Below are positions 17,820 to 25,232 of a stretch of 25,858 nt of DNA, piece by piece (the stretch's first letter is position 1; every line of letters begins with the position of its first letter). The translations under genes were made by a program, and so were the position numbers. Where the stretch lies: positions 1 to 25,858 of IMG/VR virus record IMGVR_UViG_3300005841_000079, one strand, 5' to 3'. The DNA is from a virus. A model generated the notes under the pieces. That model was not told where the DNA came from. It was given only the letters and a program-made list of their open reading frames with translations, and ran no database searches.

Positions 17820-19945
17820 ACGATAAGCCCGAATCTTTCTCGCGCGCAACGATTCCGCTCGGCGAGTCGCCGAGCGGGGCGGGCGAGTCGCCCGCGCTAC
17901 CCATCCGAAATGATCCAGAGTTGCTCTCGAAGTTGCGCCCGCGTGTGCGCGAGAAGGTGCTGGCTTTGCTGGAAGCGTTTGACGTCATCGATGCCGCGGC
18001 GCCTAAACTGAAAATGGAGACTTGTCGCGCTCTGGCGGAGAAGCTCGGCCATCAGCGCGGGCTCACGGCGCATGTGCTGTATGGCAAATATTGGTTGTTG
18101 AAACGGGGTAACTCGCAATTTCCCGCCGGTGATTGGCGGTTGCTGGTGGATCGGACGCAGGCGGGCAAGCTCTGGCAGCAGGATAGGGTGCGTGTGCCGG
18201 TGGCGACGATCGAATATTTTCAGTCGCTCTGCGCGCGCAAGCAACGCGGCAAAGCGCTCGAGGCGCATGTGGAGCTGGTGGATCAGTGGCGGCGCTGGCG
18301 CGCTGGGGATGAGTCGGCGGCGATCCCTGGTTATCTGTCTTGTCCTCCGGCGGATCCAAAGACTGATCTTCCGAAGGGTTGGACTTTTTCCAATCTCGTG
18401 AGGTTACGGCCCACGCACTACCAACAGAAGCTCATTAACATCGGGCCGAAAGCGGCGGCGGAGTTTCGGCCTCAAATCCCGCGCACGCGCGCGGGGCTGG
18501 AGGTGGGCCAGTATTATCTGTTCGATGATAAATGGCTGGATTTCAAAGTGAACACGCCGGGGGCGCGCGAGGGGTCGCGATTGCTGTCGTTCTTCGTTCT
18601 GGATCTTTTCAGTGCGTGCAATTTCGCGAGGGGGTTCAAGCCGGCGCTCGAGAATGAAATCACGGGTATACAGGAGCGGTTGAAGGAGCAGGAGATGCTT
18701 TGGCTCACGACGCACGTGCTCTGCACGGAAGGGTATCGGCGCGCGGGCACGACGCTCATTTGCGAGGGTGGCACGGCGCGGATCCGGGAGCGTGAGGCGG
18801 AGATTTTTGCGCGGTATTCGGGCGGGGCGATCGTCGTGCAGGTGGGGGCGACGAGTAAGGCGCCGGCGTTTGCCGGGTTTTTCGATTCGGCGGCGCGTGG
18901 GAATTTCCGGTTCAAGGCGCAGCTCGAGTCTTTCTTCAATCTGCTCGGGAATCGGACGGATGATCAGGTGTTGTTCCGCGGCCAGGTGGGCAGTAATGCG
19001 CGGCTCAATTGCCCGGAGGAATTGGCCGGGCGGGAGCGGCATAATAATGATTTGATCGTGGCGTTTCAGGGGTTGCCCGCGGACGTGGCGCGCCGGTTGG
19101 TGTTGGATTTTTTACCGTTGGCTGAGGCGATCGATCTGGTGAATTCGGTCTGTCATCGGATCAATGGCCGGACTGAGCATGACCTGGAGGGGTGGCGCGG
19201 GGCGGGGTTGATCACGCAGGAATGGCGGCCGTCGCCGCATGTGGATTTTCTGCCGGCGTCGGCACTGGAGGCGCTGCCGATGGAGGATCAGAGGCGGATC
19301 GCTGATTATATCGGGCTGGTTCCGAATCTGACGCGGGAGCGCAAGCTTTCGCCGTTCGAGGTGTGGCAGGGGGGACGGCGTGATTTTGTGCGGCTCCCAT
19401 TGGCGGCCGCGGCGGAGGTGCTCGGGGCACTCGACGGCCATGAGCGGCCGGTGCGCAATAGTCTGTTGGCCTGGGCTGAGCCGTTGATCGATCCGGATGA
19501 GGAGGTGGTTTATGAAGCGATTGTCCGGGATGGGAACGGGTCGGAGCGGTTGTTGCGAGATGGGGAGAAGTTCTTGGTGCGGGTGAATCCGCTCATGGCG
19601 GATCGGGCGTTCGTTTATGACGCAAGAAACGGGTTTCTCGGTGTGTGCCGGCGTTACGGCCGGACGCGGCCGGATGATGTGGCGGGGTTGGAGCGGGCGT
19701 TCGGGCGCCAGGCGCATATCGAGGCGCTTGCATTGAAGGAGGCGAAACGGATCGGCGCGCCGATCGTGCGGGCGGAGTTGGCCAGGCGCCGGCAGAACGC
19801 CACCTTGTTAGGTGGAGAACACCCCTCGCCAGCGCCGGCGCTGACATCGAGCGCGACGTTGGATGATTTGCCTGAAGCGGTGAGTTCGCACAGCGAGGAG
19901 GTTTCGCTGGCGGAGGATCAGTTGCGGGCTTTGGAGGAGTTGTAA
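17816..19945 (+). CDS. MuA-like DDE/rve transposase (terminal DEE-type triad)
   Basis: This 709-residue protein catalyses DNA cleavage and strand transfer for integration and replicative transposition. A strong ribosome site (GGAGGAGAGG) precedes the start. The order fits MuA: N-terminal DNA-binding part, core with retroviral-integrase fold, C-terminal beta domain (about 555-630) and a helical tail that may contact the MuB-like ATPase. Candidate acidic residues are D237/D238 in LFDDKWLDFKV, E317 in ICEGGTARI and E371 in KAQLESFF. Spacing (about 79 and 53) is like MuA's 66 and 55, but the second acid is Glu where Asp is usual. Residues 14-30 (PLGESPSGAGESPALPI) come from an in-frame REP-like element. 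Confidence 0.93.
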   Translation: MNDKPESFSRATIPLGESPSGAGESPALPIRNDPELLSKLRPRVREKVLALLEAFDVIDAAAPKLKMETCRALAEKLGHQRGLTAHVLYGKYWLLKRGNSQFPAGDWRLLVDRTQAGKLWQQDRVRVPVATIEYFQSLCARKQRGKALEAHVELVDQWRRWRAGDESAAIPGYLSCPPADPKTDLPKGWTFSNLVRLRPTHYQQKLINIGPKAAAEFRPQIPRTRAGLEVGQYYLFDDKWLDFKVNTPGAREGSRLLSFFVLDLFSACNFARGFKPALENEITGIQERLKEQEMLWLTTHVLCTEGYRRAGTTLICEGGTARIREREAEIFARYSGGAIVVQVGATSKAPAFAGFFDSAARGNFRFKAQLESFFNLLGNRTDDQVLFRGQVGSNARLNCPEELAGRERHNNDLIVAFQGLPADVARRLVLDFLPLAEAIDLVNSVCHRINGRTEHDLEGWRGAGLITQEWRPSPHVDFLPASALEALPMEDQRRIADYIGLVPNLTRERKLSPFEVWQGGRRDFVRLPLAAAAEVLGALDGHERPVRNSLLAWAEPLIDPDEEVVYEAIVRDGNGSERLLRDGEKFLVRVNPLMADRAFVYDARNGFLGVCRRYGRTRPDDVAGLERAFGRQAHIEALALKEAKRIGAPIVRAELARRRQNATLLGGEHPSPAPALTSSATLDDLPEAVSSHSEEVSLAEDQLRALEEL
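17856..17901. repeat. Bipartite REP-like element inside transposase gene
   Basis: Two palindromes are present. The first (17856-17876) has 10-base arms with core GGCGAGTCGCC. The second (17879-17895) reads GCGGGCGAGTCGCCCGC. They are followed by GCTACCC. Same architecture and end as 2001-2047, here in frame at codons 14-29 without a stop codon. The mRNA can fold two hairpins close to the translation start. Confidence 0.85.
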
Positions 19946-19950
19946 CATTT

Positions 19951-21087
19951 ATGAGTTTAGAACGTAATGCGGTGTTGGAGTTGGAGGATGTCGAGGTGCC
20001 GGCGCGGCGGGGGCATTCACCGCCGGCTGAGCGGGATCAGGATCGGCCGCGTGAGATCAATTTGAGCGGTGATACTGTCACGATCAAGACGGCTGATTAT
20101 CCGGAGGAGCAGCGGAGCTTGGTGCGTTGGCTTTTCGCCTGGGCCAAGGAGCAGGGTTGGAGTTGGAAGGATCTGGAGGGGAATTCCAAGCTGAGTGTCA
20201 CGACGCTTTATCGGGTATGGACGGGTAAGTACCGGTACCCGGCCAATCACGCGAAGGCGGGGGATTTGATCCCGCTGGATGGCATCTGCGAGCGGATCGC
20301 GCATTTCAAGGCGCTGGCTGAGGAGCGGGCGACGTTGCGGCGGTTGCCTTTCGTGGAAACAAGTGTGTTCAAGCGGATCGATAGGTTGTGCCGCGAGACG
20401 TTGGTGATGCAGTCGATCTCGATGATTTATGGGGAGTCGCAGATCGGCAAGTCTTGGGCGCTCAAAGAGGTTGCCCGGCGGAATAATCATGGGAATACGC
20501 CATATGTGCTTACGCCGGCCAGCGCGGGTGTGCAGGGGTTGATCCAGGCGATCGGCGATGCATGTCATATCACGGGGCGGACCAGCTTCGCTGTGTTGCG
20601 TGAGCGGGTGACGAATTTCCTGGATGATTCGAAGTTGCTGATCATCGATGAGGTGCATGAGATTTTCATTTCCTATTATCGCGATTCGCGGCTGCGGTGC
20701 CTCAGCGTTCTCCGCCAGATGCAGGAAATCTCCGGCTGTGGGCTGGTGCTCTGCGGCACGAATGTATTCCGGCATGAGCTGGAGCAGGGTGAGTTTGCAC
20801 AGTCTCTGAAACAGCTCCGTAAACGGGGTATTTTGGAGTTGCAGCTTGAGCCTGTGCCCAGCGCGAAGGATCTGGAGTTGATCGCGGGGCATTACCGGCT
20901 GGGGGCGCCCGCGGGTGAGGCGGCGGAGTTGGTGGGCTGGATCGGCAAGGAGTTTGGCTTGGGCAAATATACCAGGTTCCTGGCGCGGGCGTCGCAGCTC
21001 GCCGCCAAACGCGGGGAGCGGTTTGCCTGGCGGCATTTCTGTGATGTGGTCGCGATCGCGAATCGAATGAAGCAGGAGGCGAAGTGA
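19951..21087 (+). CDS. MuB-like AAA+ ATPase, target-capture protein
   Basis: The 378-residue product begins five bases after the transposase stop. An N-terminal region includes a helix-turn-helix-like part (about 50-90, EEQRSLVRWLFAWAKEQGWSW, then SKLSVTTLYRVWTGKYR). The ATPase domain has Walker A GESQIGKS at 161-168 and Walker B LLIIDEVHEI at about 229-238, followed by sensor-type strand LVLCGTNVF. MuB activates the transposase and selects target DNA, preventing insertion into phage-covered DNA. Gene order A then B is the same as in Mu. The C-terminal segment is helical, as in MuB. Confidence 0.92.
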   Translation: MSLERNAVLELEDVEVPARRGHSPPAERDQDRPREINLSGDTVTIKTADYPEEQRSLVRWLFAWAKEQGWSWKDLEGNSKLSVTTLYRVWTGKYRYPANHAKAGDLIPLDGICERIAHFKALAEERATLRRLPFVETSVFKRIDRLCRETLVMQSISMIYGESQIGKSWALKEVARRNNHGNTPYVLTPASAGVQGLIQAIGDACHITGRTSFAVLRERVTNFLDDSKLLIIDEVHEIFISYYRDSRLRCLSVLRQMQEISGCGLVLCGTNVFRHELEQGEFAQSLKQLRKRGILELQLEPVPSAKDLELIAGHYRLGAPAGEAAELVGWIGKEFGLGKYTRFLARASQLAAKRGERFAWRHFCDVVAIANRMKQEAK

Positions 21088-21095
21088 ATAATCGT

Positions 21096-21127
21096 AAGTT
21101 GTCAGTTGTGGGTTGTGGGTTGTCGAT
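21096..21127. repeat. GTTGTGGGTTGTGGGTTGT repeat
   Basis: About four GTTGTGG/GTTGTC units directly after the MuB-like gene. Related GACAACCC/ACAACCC units occur at 16869-16886 and, degenerate, at 22682-22697, where they touch the Gam start. Confidence 0.7.
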
Positions 21128-21296
21128 TTTGTGCGGCACAAACCGCGAGAAGGTAGTCGGTAGTCTCGGCAGGAAAGGAACAGCCTGCGGGCCGGGGCGC
21201 CCACAAGCCCCAGGCGCGCTCATGGCCGCAAGTCCATGCTCCATGACTGCGCGCTGCCCCCGAAGCTGGGTCGGAAACCAGTTTTGTGCCGCACAG
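21128..21296. mobile_element. Possible MITE-like element with TTGTGC/GCACAA ends
   Basis: Two palindromic copies of TTGTGCNGCACA(A/G) (21128-21142 and 21284-21296), inverted to each other with AAACC and GGAAACC next to them, bound about 170 bases of GC-rich, non-coding sequence. The inner part has short arms GGGGC/GCCCC. It lies between the MuB-like gene and the MazG-like gene and could instead be a regulatory site pair. Not recognised as a known element. Confidence 0.35.
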
Positions 21297-21316
21297 GTTT
21301 TTATTGGAGGTGGTCG

Positions 21317-21622
21317 ATGACTCCTGAGATTGCGGCTTGGATCGAATCTGACGTTCTGAGGCGGCAAGCGATCATGGAGGATATTCTTGATGAACGTGGC
21401 CGGCAGGAGGCGTTGGTGCGTGATGGGGAGCTGCCGTTCACTTGCGCTGATCCGAAAGTGCCAGAGTTGCGCAAATTGCCGGTGCTCATGGAGGAGGTGG
21501 GCGAGGTCGCCGCCGAGCTCCAAGGCGATGCGACGGAGCGCGAGCGGCTTTACAATGAGTTGATCCAAGTGGCAGCCGTCGCCGTGGCCTGGGCGGAGTC
21601 GCTCAAGGAGGGCGGGCAATGA
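21317..21622 (+). CDS. MazG-like nucleotide pyrophosphohydrolase
   Basis: A good ribosome site, GGAGGT, lies six bases before the ATG. The 101-residue product resembles phage MazG-like proteins: ILDERGRQEAL, then LRKLPVLMEEVGEVAAEL (EEVGE at 59-63), then NELIQVAAVAVAWAES. The family hydrolyses (d)NTPs using an EExxE...ExxD metal site. Here the second half reads E81-L-I-Q84, with Gln in place of the Asp, so activity may be altered. It could change nucleotide pools or signalling alarmones during infection. The stop overlaps the next start by ATGA. Confidence 0.75.
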   Translation: MTPEIAAWIESDVLRRQAIMEDILDERGRQEALVRDGELPFTCADPKVPELRKLPVLMEEVGEVAAELQGDATERERLYNELIQVAAVAVAWAESLKEGGQ

Positions 21623-22065
21623 ACCTGAAGATCCAAAAGGATCAGTGGAACAATGAAACGCATTCGGGGCCGTTGTTTCCGGGCGCTGAGGATCGCCAAT
21701 TTGCCTACCAGGGCGAGAGCGTCCGCGGCGGCATGACCATTGAGCTTCACATTAGCGGCTTGCCCCCGCACAGAGCCGAAGGAAAGCTGAACCATGAATT
21801 GGAGGAGTCGGTTTATTCCGCGTACAGACTGACGATTGAGCGCAGCACCGGGAAGGCGCTCTATTTCAAACTCTCGGGTATCAGGAAAGATATCGTTGAA
21901 CAGCGCAAGGCGAATGGGTTCGCCGTTACCGAGGATGTCCTGGCCAAGACTCTGACGTTTGGTGAGCTGGCAAATATGATCTTCTCCTCAGGCGCGCAGG
22001 TGTTTTATGAGCGCGAGTCGTTTCCAAAGTCTGTGGAGGAGGAACTGCGGAAATGCTATCGATGA
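21619..22065 (+). CDS. Hypothetical protein (148 residues)
   Basis: Coupled to the preceding gene by ATGA. The product is mixed alpha-beta: MTIELHISGLPPHRAEGKLN, then YSAYRLTIERSTGKALYFKLSGIRKDIVEQR, then a helix LAKTLTFGELANMIFSSG, with a basic end. No motif is recognised. It is placed among nucleotide, antirestriction and end-protection genes, so an accessory infection function is likely but unknown. Confidence 0.65.
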   Translation: MNLKIQKDQWNNETHSGPLFPGAEDRQFAYQGESVRGGMTIELHISGLPPHRAEGKLNHELEESVYSAYRLTIERSTGKALYFKLSGIRKDIVEQRKANGFAVTEDVLAKTLTFGELANMIFSSGAQVFYERESFPKSVEEELRKCYR

Positions 22066-22292
22066 AAGTTTCCACGATCAAACCAGCCCTCAAGTTGAAG
22101 GGGGAAGCGTCGCGGTTCAAAACGCTGGCTGAACAGGCGGCGCTGCGGGCGCTGGTCGGCCCGGTGGATAAACGGCCAGAGGAGGAAAAACTCGCGCGCG
22201 AGCATGCGCTGCGCTCGGAAACTTTTGCCACGGCGGCAAAGCTGGTCGAGGCGAACGCTCCGGATCAACAATGCCACGACAAAGGCCACTGA
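22062..22292 (+). CDS. Hypothetical basic helical protein (76 residues)
   Basis: The ATG at 22062 overlaps the previous stop by ATGA; an earlier ATG at 22053 in the same frame is an alternative. The product is helical and charged (KVSTIKPALKLKGEASRFKTLAEQAALRAL, then KRPEEEKLAREHALRSETFATAAKLVEANA). A 13-base direct repeat (ACGCTCCGGATCA) straddles its end. No family is recognised. Confidence 0.55.
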   Translation: MKVSTIKPALKLKGEASRFKTLAEQAALRALVGPVDKRPEEEKLAREHALRSETFATAAKLVEANAPDQQCHDKGH

Positions 22293-22326
22293 ACGCTCCG
22301 GATCAGCGACCCGGCGCAACAAAAGT

Positions 22327-22686
22327 ATGAATACGACCAAACCGGCTCCGCCGGGTTCGCTGCATCCGGTGGTTAGCCCGCTTCCGTGCCCGTTCTGTGG
22401 CTCGACCCGAATAACCGTGGAGTGGGAACCGTGCCCGCCACTCGACGCGACCGACACCAACCGCCGATGGTTCGCAGAGTGCATGGACTGCTCTTGCCAA
22501 GGGCCGTTCTGCCAGAAGGAACCGCAGGTCATATCGGCTTGGAATAAAGTCTCCGGCGAAGTCGCCTGGCTGGATCTCCGCTCGGTGCGTGATGCCGCCC
22601 GCCGGCTGGGCGTCGTCTTGAAGTTCTATCAACCAGGGCGAGCTCCTCAGAGTCGCCGTTTTCCACAGATTTGCCCAAACCTCTAA
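22327..22686 (+). CDS. Lar-like restriction alleviation protein
   Basis: The ATG at 22327 is used; upstream reading is in shadow. The 119-residue product matches the Lar-type pattern: LPCPFCGS (C21, C24), then RWFAECMDCSCQGP (C52, C55) and ISAWNK (A71, W72, N73). These form a zinc ribbon. Lar proteins reduce cleavage by host type I restriction systems by stimulating modification. The C-terminal 40 residues (about 80-119) are additional. The position between two accessory genes fits an early anti-host role. Activity is inferred from the pattern. Confidence 0.85.
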   Translation: MNTTKPAPPGSLHPVVSPLPCPFCGSTRITVEWEPCPPLDATDTNRRWFAECMDCSCQGPFCQKEPQVISAWNKVSGEVAWLDLRSVRDAARRLGVVLKFYQPGRAPQSRRFPQICPNL

Positions 22687-22697
22687 CCCACAAACCC
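22682..22697. repeat. ACCCACAAACCCA junction repeat
   Basis: A short two-to-three-unit AACCCA string fills the gap between the Lar-like stop and the Gam start, occupying the ribosome-site position of the latter. Confidence 0.5.
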
Positions 22698-22698
22698 A

Positions 22699-23226
22699 AT
22701 GACCATTGTAGAAATCGAATCTCTCACCAAAGCGTTCGCTGATGTGCGCAACGAGTTGGCCGACGTTGTCGGTGTCTTAAATCTCCAGATCGAGAACGCC
22801 AAGCGCAAGCACTTGGCCGATATCAAACGCCTGGTCGCTCGCTGCGCGGATAAACATGGCGCGCTCAAGGCCGCGATCGAATCGGCGCCGGGCTTGTTCG
22901 ATAAGCCGCGCACGGCTGTCTTCCATGGGATCAAGGTCGGGTTCCGCAAGAGCTCTGGTTCGGTGGATTGGGAGGATGATGAGCAGGTGGCCAAGCTGGT
23001 CGAGAAGCATTTCCCCGAGCAGCTCGATTTGTTGGTGAAGACGTCGCGTAAGCCGATCGCCAAGGCGTTGTTGCAATTGAGCGTGGCTGAGCTGAAGAAG
23101 ATCGGCTGCACGGCCGAGGAAACGGGTGATGTGGTCGTGATCAAGCCCACCGACTCGGAGGTAGATAAAATCGTCAATGCGCTGCTCAATGATGCGACGG
23201 AGGAGGCGGCTGAGGAGGCGGCATGA
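22699..23226 (+). CDS. gam: Host-nuclease inhibitor Gam
   Basis: The 175-residue product clearly fits the Mu Gam family. It has a long coiled-coil start (about 15-60) with VRNELADVVGVLNLQIENAKRK, then the hallmark VFHGIKVGFRKSSGSVDWEDDE (about 73-95) and KTSRKPIAKALLQLSVAELKKIG. Gam binds double-stranded DNA ends and blocks exonuclease attack; it is regarded as a relative of eukaryotic and bacterial Ku. It ends in an acidic helical tail (EEAAEEAA). The stop overlaps the next start by ATGA. A polymerase X-like gene lies two genes downstream. Confidence 0.93.
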   Translation: MTIVEIESLTKAFADVRNELADVVGVLNLQIENAKRKHLADIKRLVARCADKHGALKAAIESAPGLFDKPRTAVFHGIKVGFRKSSGSVDWEDDEQVAKLVEKHFPEQLDLLVKTSRKPIAKALLQLSVAELKKIGCTAEETGDVVVIKPTDSEVDKIVNALLNDATEEAAEEAA

Positions 23227-23462
23227 GTTTGTTCCTTGGATATGTGAATCGCTGGGGCCGGGTCGTTGTGAAGCCGTTCAACATGGCGGATCAAATCGAT
23301 GCAATGGGTTCTCCGTCTGTTGTGGCGGTAATGCCCGGCATTGAAGCTCTCACCTACGACGAAGCGTTGAGCGAGGCCAATCGAAGAGTGAAGGCCGGTG
23401 AGGTGGTGAAAACTTTCGCGGCATCAGGCAATCCGCAACCCATAACTGACCAAACTCAATGA
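23223..23462 (+). CDS. Hypothetical protein (79 residues)
   Basis: Coupled to Gam by ATGA. The product opens SLFLGYVNRWGRVVVKPFNMADQ, then ALTYDEALSEANRRVKAGEVVKTF. The last ten residues (NPQPITDQTQ) are encoded by a repeat-like AACCC/AACTGACC tract. No family is recognised. Its conserved coupling between Gam and a further unknown suggests a small accessory of DNA-end functions. Confidence 0.6.
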   Translation: MSLFLGYVNRWGRVVVKPFNMADQIDAMGSPSVVAVMPGIEALTYDEALSEANRRVKAGEVVKTFAASGNPQPITDQTQ

Positions 23463-23806
23463 ACATTGAAGCTCAAACTCTGGCTGATCCCGGTGCGGAA
23501 AATATCGATTGCTGGGCGCTGGTTGAAATCTTCGGCCATACCAAAGTGGCTGGGAGGGTCACTACTCGCAAAGTCGGCGTCAACGTAATGATCCAGGTCG
23601 ATGTGCCGAAGAACCAGGCTGAGTTCAGTCATTCACAATTGTTCAGTCCCTCCGCGATTTTCTCGATCAATCCGACGACGGAGGATTGGTGCAGGCGATG
23701 GGCGAAGGCCGCCGCGTCTTACGATCGGAATCCTTTGCCGTATATCCCCGCCGAACCGAAGGCGATCGAGGGTGGGTTGGAGCCGGAGCTCCATGATCAA
23801 AGTTGA
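23459..23806 (+). CDS. Hypothetical phage protein (115 residues)
   Basis: Overlaps the previous stop by ATGA. The fold appears mostly beta: IDCWALVEIFGHTKVAGRVTTRKVGVNVMIQVDVPKN, then SQLFSPSAIFSINPTTEDWCRRWAKAA. The WALVEIFGH.K.AGRV opening and SAIFSI.PT string are of a kind common in small phage and prophage proteins of unknown role. The product ends HDQS. It directly precedes the polymerase X-like gene. Confidence 0.65.
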   Translation: MNIEAQTLADPGAENIDCWALVEIFGHTKVAGRVTTRKVGVNVMIQVDVPKNQAEFSHSQLFSPSAIFSINPTTEDWCRRWAKAAASYDRNPLPYIPAEPKAIEGGLEPELHDQS

Positions 23807-23812
23807 GGGCTT

Positions 23813-24322
23813 ATGTCTCTGTCTCTCAGCCAGGCCGAAAAGCTCGCCAAAAAAATCCTGGCGGAGCTTTCGCCGTTCTGTGAGCGGATCGAGATCGCCG
23901 GAAGCATCCGACGCCGGCGGCCGGCGGTGAATGACATCGATATCGTGGCGCTGCCGGCCTTCGACCAGGTGAATGCGTTGCGTGAACGGGTGCTCCGCAA
24001 TACTTCGCCGATCTCGGATGGCAAGGAGATCATTCTCACGCGCCTTTCCAATGGTGTGCAGCTCGATTTGTGGATTGCTGATCGGCCTCATAGGGATTTG
24101 TTCAGTAAGCGGCCGACGAATTTCGGGGTGTTGTTGCTGAGCCGGACAGGATCTAAGGAGCATAATATCTGGCTTTGTCAGCGGGCGGAATCACTCGGGC
24201 GCCGGCTGAATCCGCATCACGGGGTCTTCGAGCAGCGCCGGTGCCTGGCCAGCGCGTCTGAAGAGGATGTGTTCGCGGCGTTGAATCTGGATTTTATCCC
24301 GCCAGAACGGAGGGAGCGATGA
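23813..24322 (+). CDS. Minimal family X DNA polymerase-like nucleotidyltransferase
   Basis: The 169-residue product has the palm and thumb parts of family X DNA polymerases. GS motif G30-S31 is in EIAGSIRRRRPAVNDIDIVALP; metal ligands are D41 and D43, and the third Asp is D85 in VQLDLWIA. The thumb has LLSRTGSKEHNIWLCQRAESLGRRLN and DVFAALNLDFIPPERRE, as in PolX. The 8-kDa, fingers and PHP parts of full-length PolX are missing, so the enzyme is about half or less of usual size. It might fill short gaps, for example after transposition. All catalytic residues appear intact. Confidence 0.88.
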   Translation: MSLSLSQAEKLAKKILAELSPFCERIEIAGSIRRRRPAVNDIDIVALPAFDQVNALRERVLRNTSPISDGKEIILTRLSNGVQLDLWIADRPHRDLFSKRPTNFGVLLLSRTGSKEHNIWLCQRAESLGRRLNPHHGVFEQRRCLASASEEDVFAALNLDFIPPERRER

Positions 24323-24355
24323 TGTCGAATGCCGGTATCGTGGAGTGAATGTGCC

Positions 24356-24907
24356 ATGACGGAAAAGCAGGAGAAGTTGTATTGGCGTGAGTGGGCTGCA
24401 GTGCGCGCGGCCTGGCCGGAGGCGGATCGGCATGAGTTGCACGCGCGCGCGCTCGGGACGGATAAGTCGCATCGGATTTTTTCGAATGCGGATTTTGATC
24501 GTGTGCTCGCCCAGTTTCGCGCTGTATCGCGCCCGACTGATGTTGATGCGCAGCTTCGCCAGCTCCGCCAGGTGCGCATGCGGTTGATCTGGAAGATCAC
24601 GGTGGAGCAGGTGGCGTTGCTCTCGGTATTCATGGATGGGACCCATGAGACTGAGCGACAGGCCTCGGCGGAGAATTATGTTTTGAGCGTGATGCGGGAT
24701 CGGTTTCACACCGATCGCATCGAGAGCCTGACCAACGGCCACGGCGATGAACTTGGTCAACTCGAAATGCTCCGCGATACCCTCGCCGCGCGGATCAATG
24801 AGCTGCGAAAAAAACGCGGGTTGACTGGCCATGAATTGGCCAAAGTTGCCGGCCAGAAATGCGCCTGCAAAGAGTGCTCGCGCCAACGCCTGGATGAAGC
24901 CGCTTGA
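24356..24907 (+). CDS. GemA/Mu gp16-like protein with C-terminal Cys cluster
   Basis: The start at 24356 gives 183 residues. Residues 4-62 (KQEKLYWREWAAVRAAWPEADRHELHARALGTDKSHRIFSNADFDRVLAQFRAVS) recall DUF1018/GemA of Mu, a regulator of host gene expression and DNA relaxation. The rest is helical, with a segment MRDRFHTDRIESLTNGHG and a coiled region. The end, GQKCACKECSRQR, may bind zinc. The assignment is tentative. Its end overlaps the next gene by 14 bases. Confidence 0.55.
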   Translation: MTEKQEKLYWREWAAVRAAWPEADRHELHARALGTDKSHRIFSNADFDRVLAQFRAVSRPTDVDAQLRQLRQVRMRLIWKITVEQVALLSVFMDGTHETERQASAENYVLSVMRDRFHTDRIESLTNGHGDELGQLEMLRDTLAARINELRKKRGLTGHELAKVAGQKCACKECSRQRLDEAA

Positions 24908-25232
24908 GCAGCCCGAATTGTTCCCGCCAAAGGGGCCAAAAATAAGCGAAACAGACGTGGGGAAATTGCTTCAATTTTTGGCTGGAAACGGCTGGCTGGC
25001 GGGCAGGCAAATCCAGGCTGTTTTGGGGTGGCAGGAACGCTATCTCCGGGGGGTCGCCAACGCCAGCCGCGGGAGGGTCCTTTCTTACCCCGGATCGCCA
25101 GGCTACAAGCTCACCAAAGAGGCCACCAAAGAAGAGGTCGATGCGGCCGATATTTTGGGGCATCAGGCGAATGAAATGCGGCGACGCCTGATCGAGATCC
25201 GTAACGTTTTCTATGGACGCCGTCAGGCTTGA
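24894..25232 (+). CDS. Winged-helix-like protein, last rightward gene
   Basis: The start at 24894 lies inside the end of the preceding gene. The 112-residue product has a segment KLLQFLAGNGWLAGRQIQAVLGWQERYLRGVANASRGRVLSYPGSPGYKLT (about 25-75) that reads as a winged helix: helix, helix, recognition helix, then a wing with SPGYKLT. The C-terminal EEVDAADILGHQANEMRRRLIEIRNVF is helical. It could regulate the end of the early unit or middle/late expression, the role of Mor in Mu. No family is recognised. Confidence 0.6.
   Translation: MKPLEQPELFPPKGPKISETDVGKLLQFLAGNGWLAGRQIQAVLGWQERYLRGVANASRGRVLSYPGSPGYKLTKEATKEEVDAADILGHQANEMRRRLIEIRNVFYGRRQA

Noticed and set aside
18404-19042. Long minus-strand open frame opposite the transposase
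   Set aside because: Arg-rich composition and no motifs; it is a shadow of the transposase core.
20017-21204. Long open frame of 395 codons on the minus strand opposite the MuB-like gene
   Set aside because: Arg/Pro/Leu-rich antisense shadow typical of GC-rich genes; the plus strand has clear ATPase motifs.
21084-21320. Short plus frame after the MuB-like gene
   Set aside because: It consists of the GTTGTGGG repeat and the palindromic element; composition is not protein-like.
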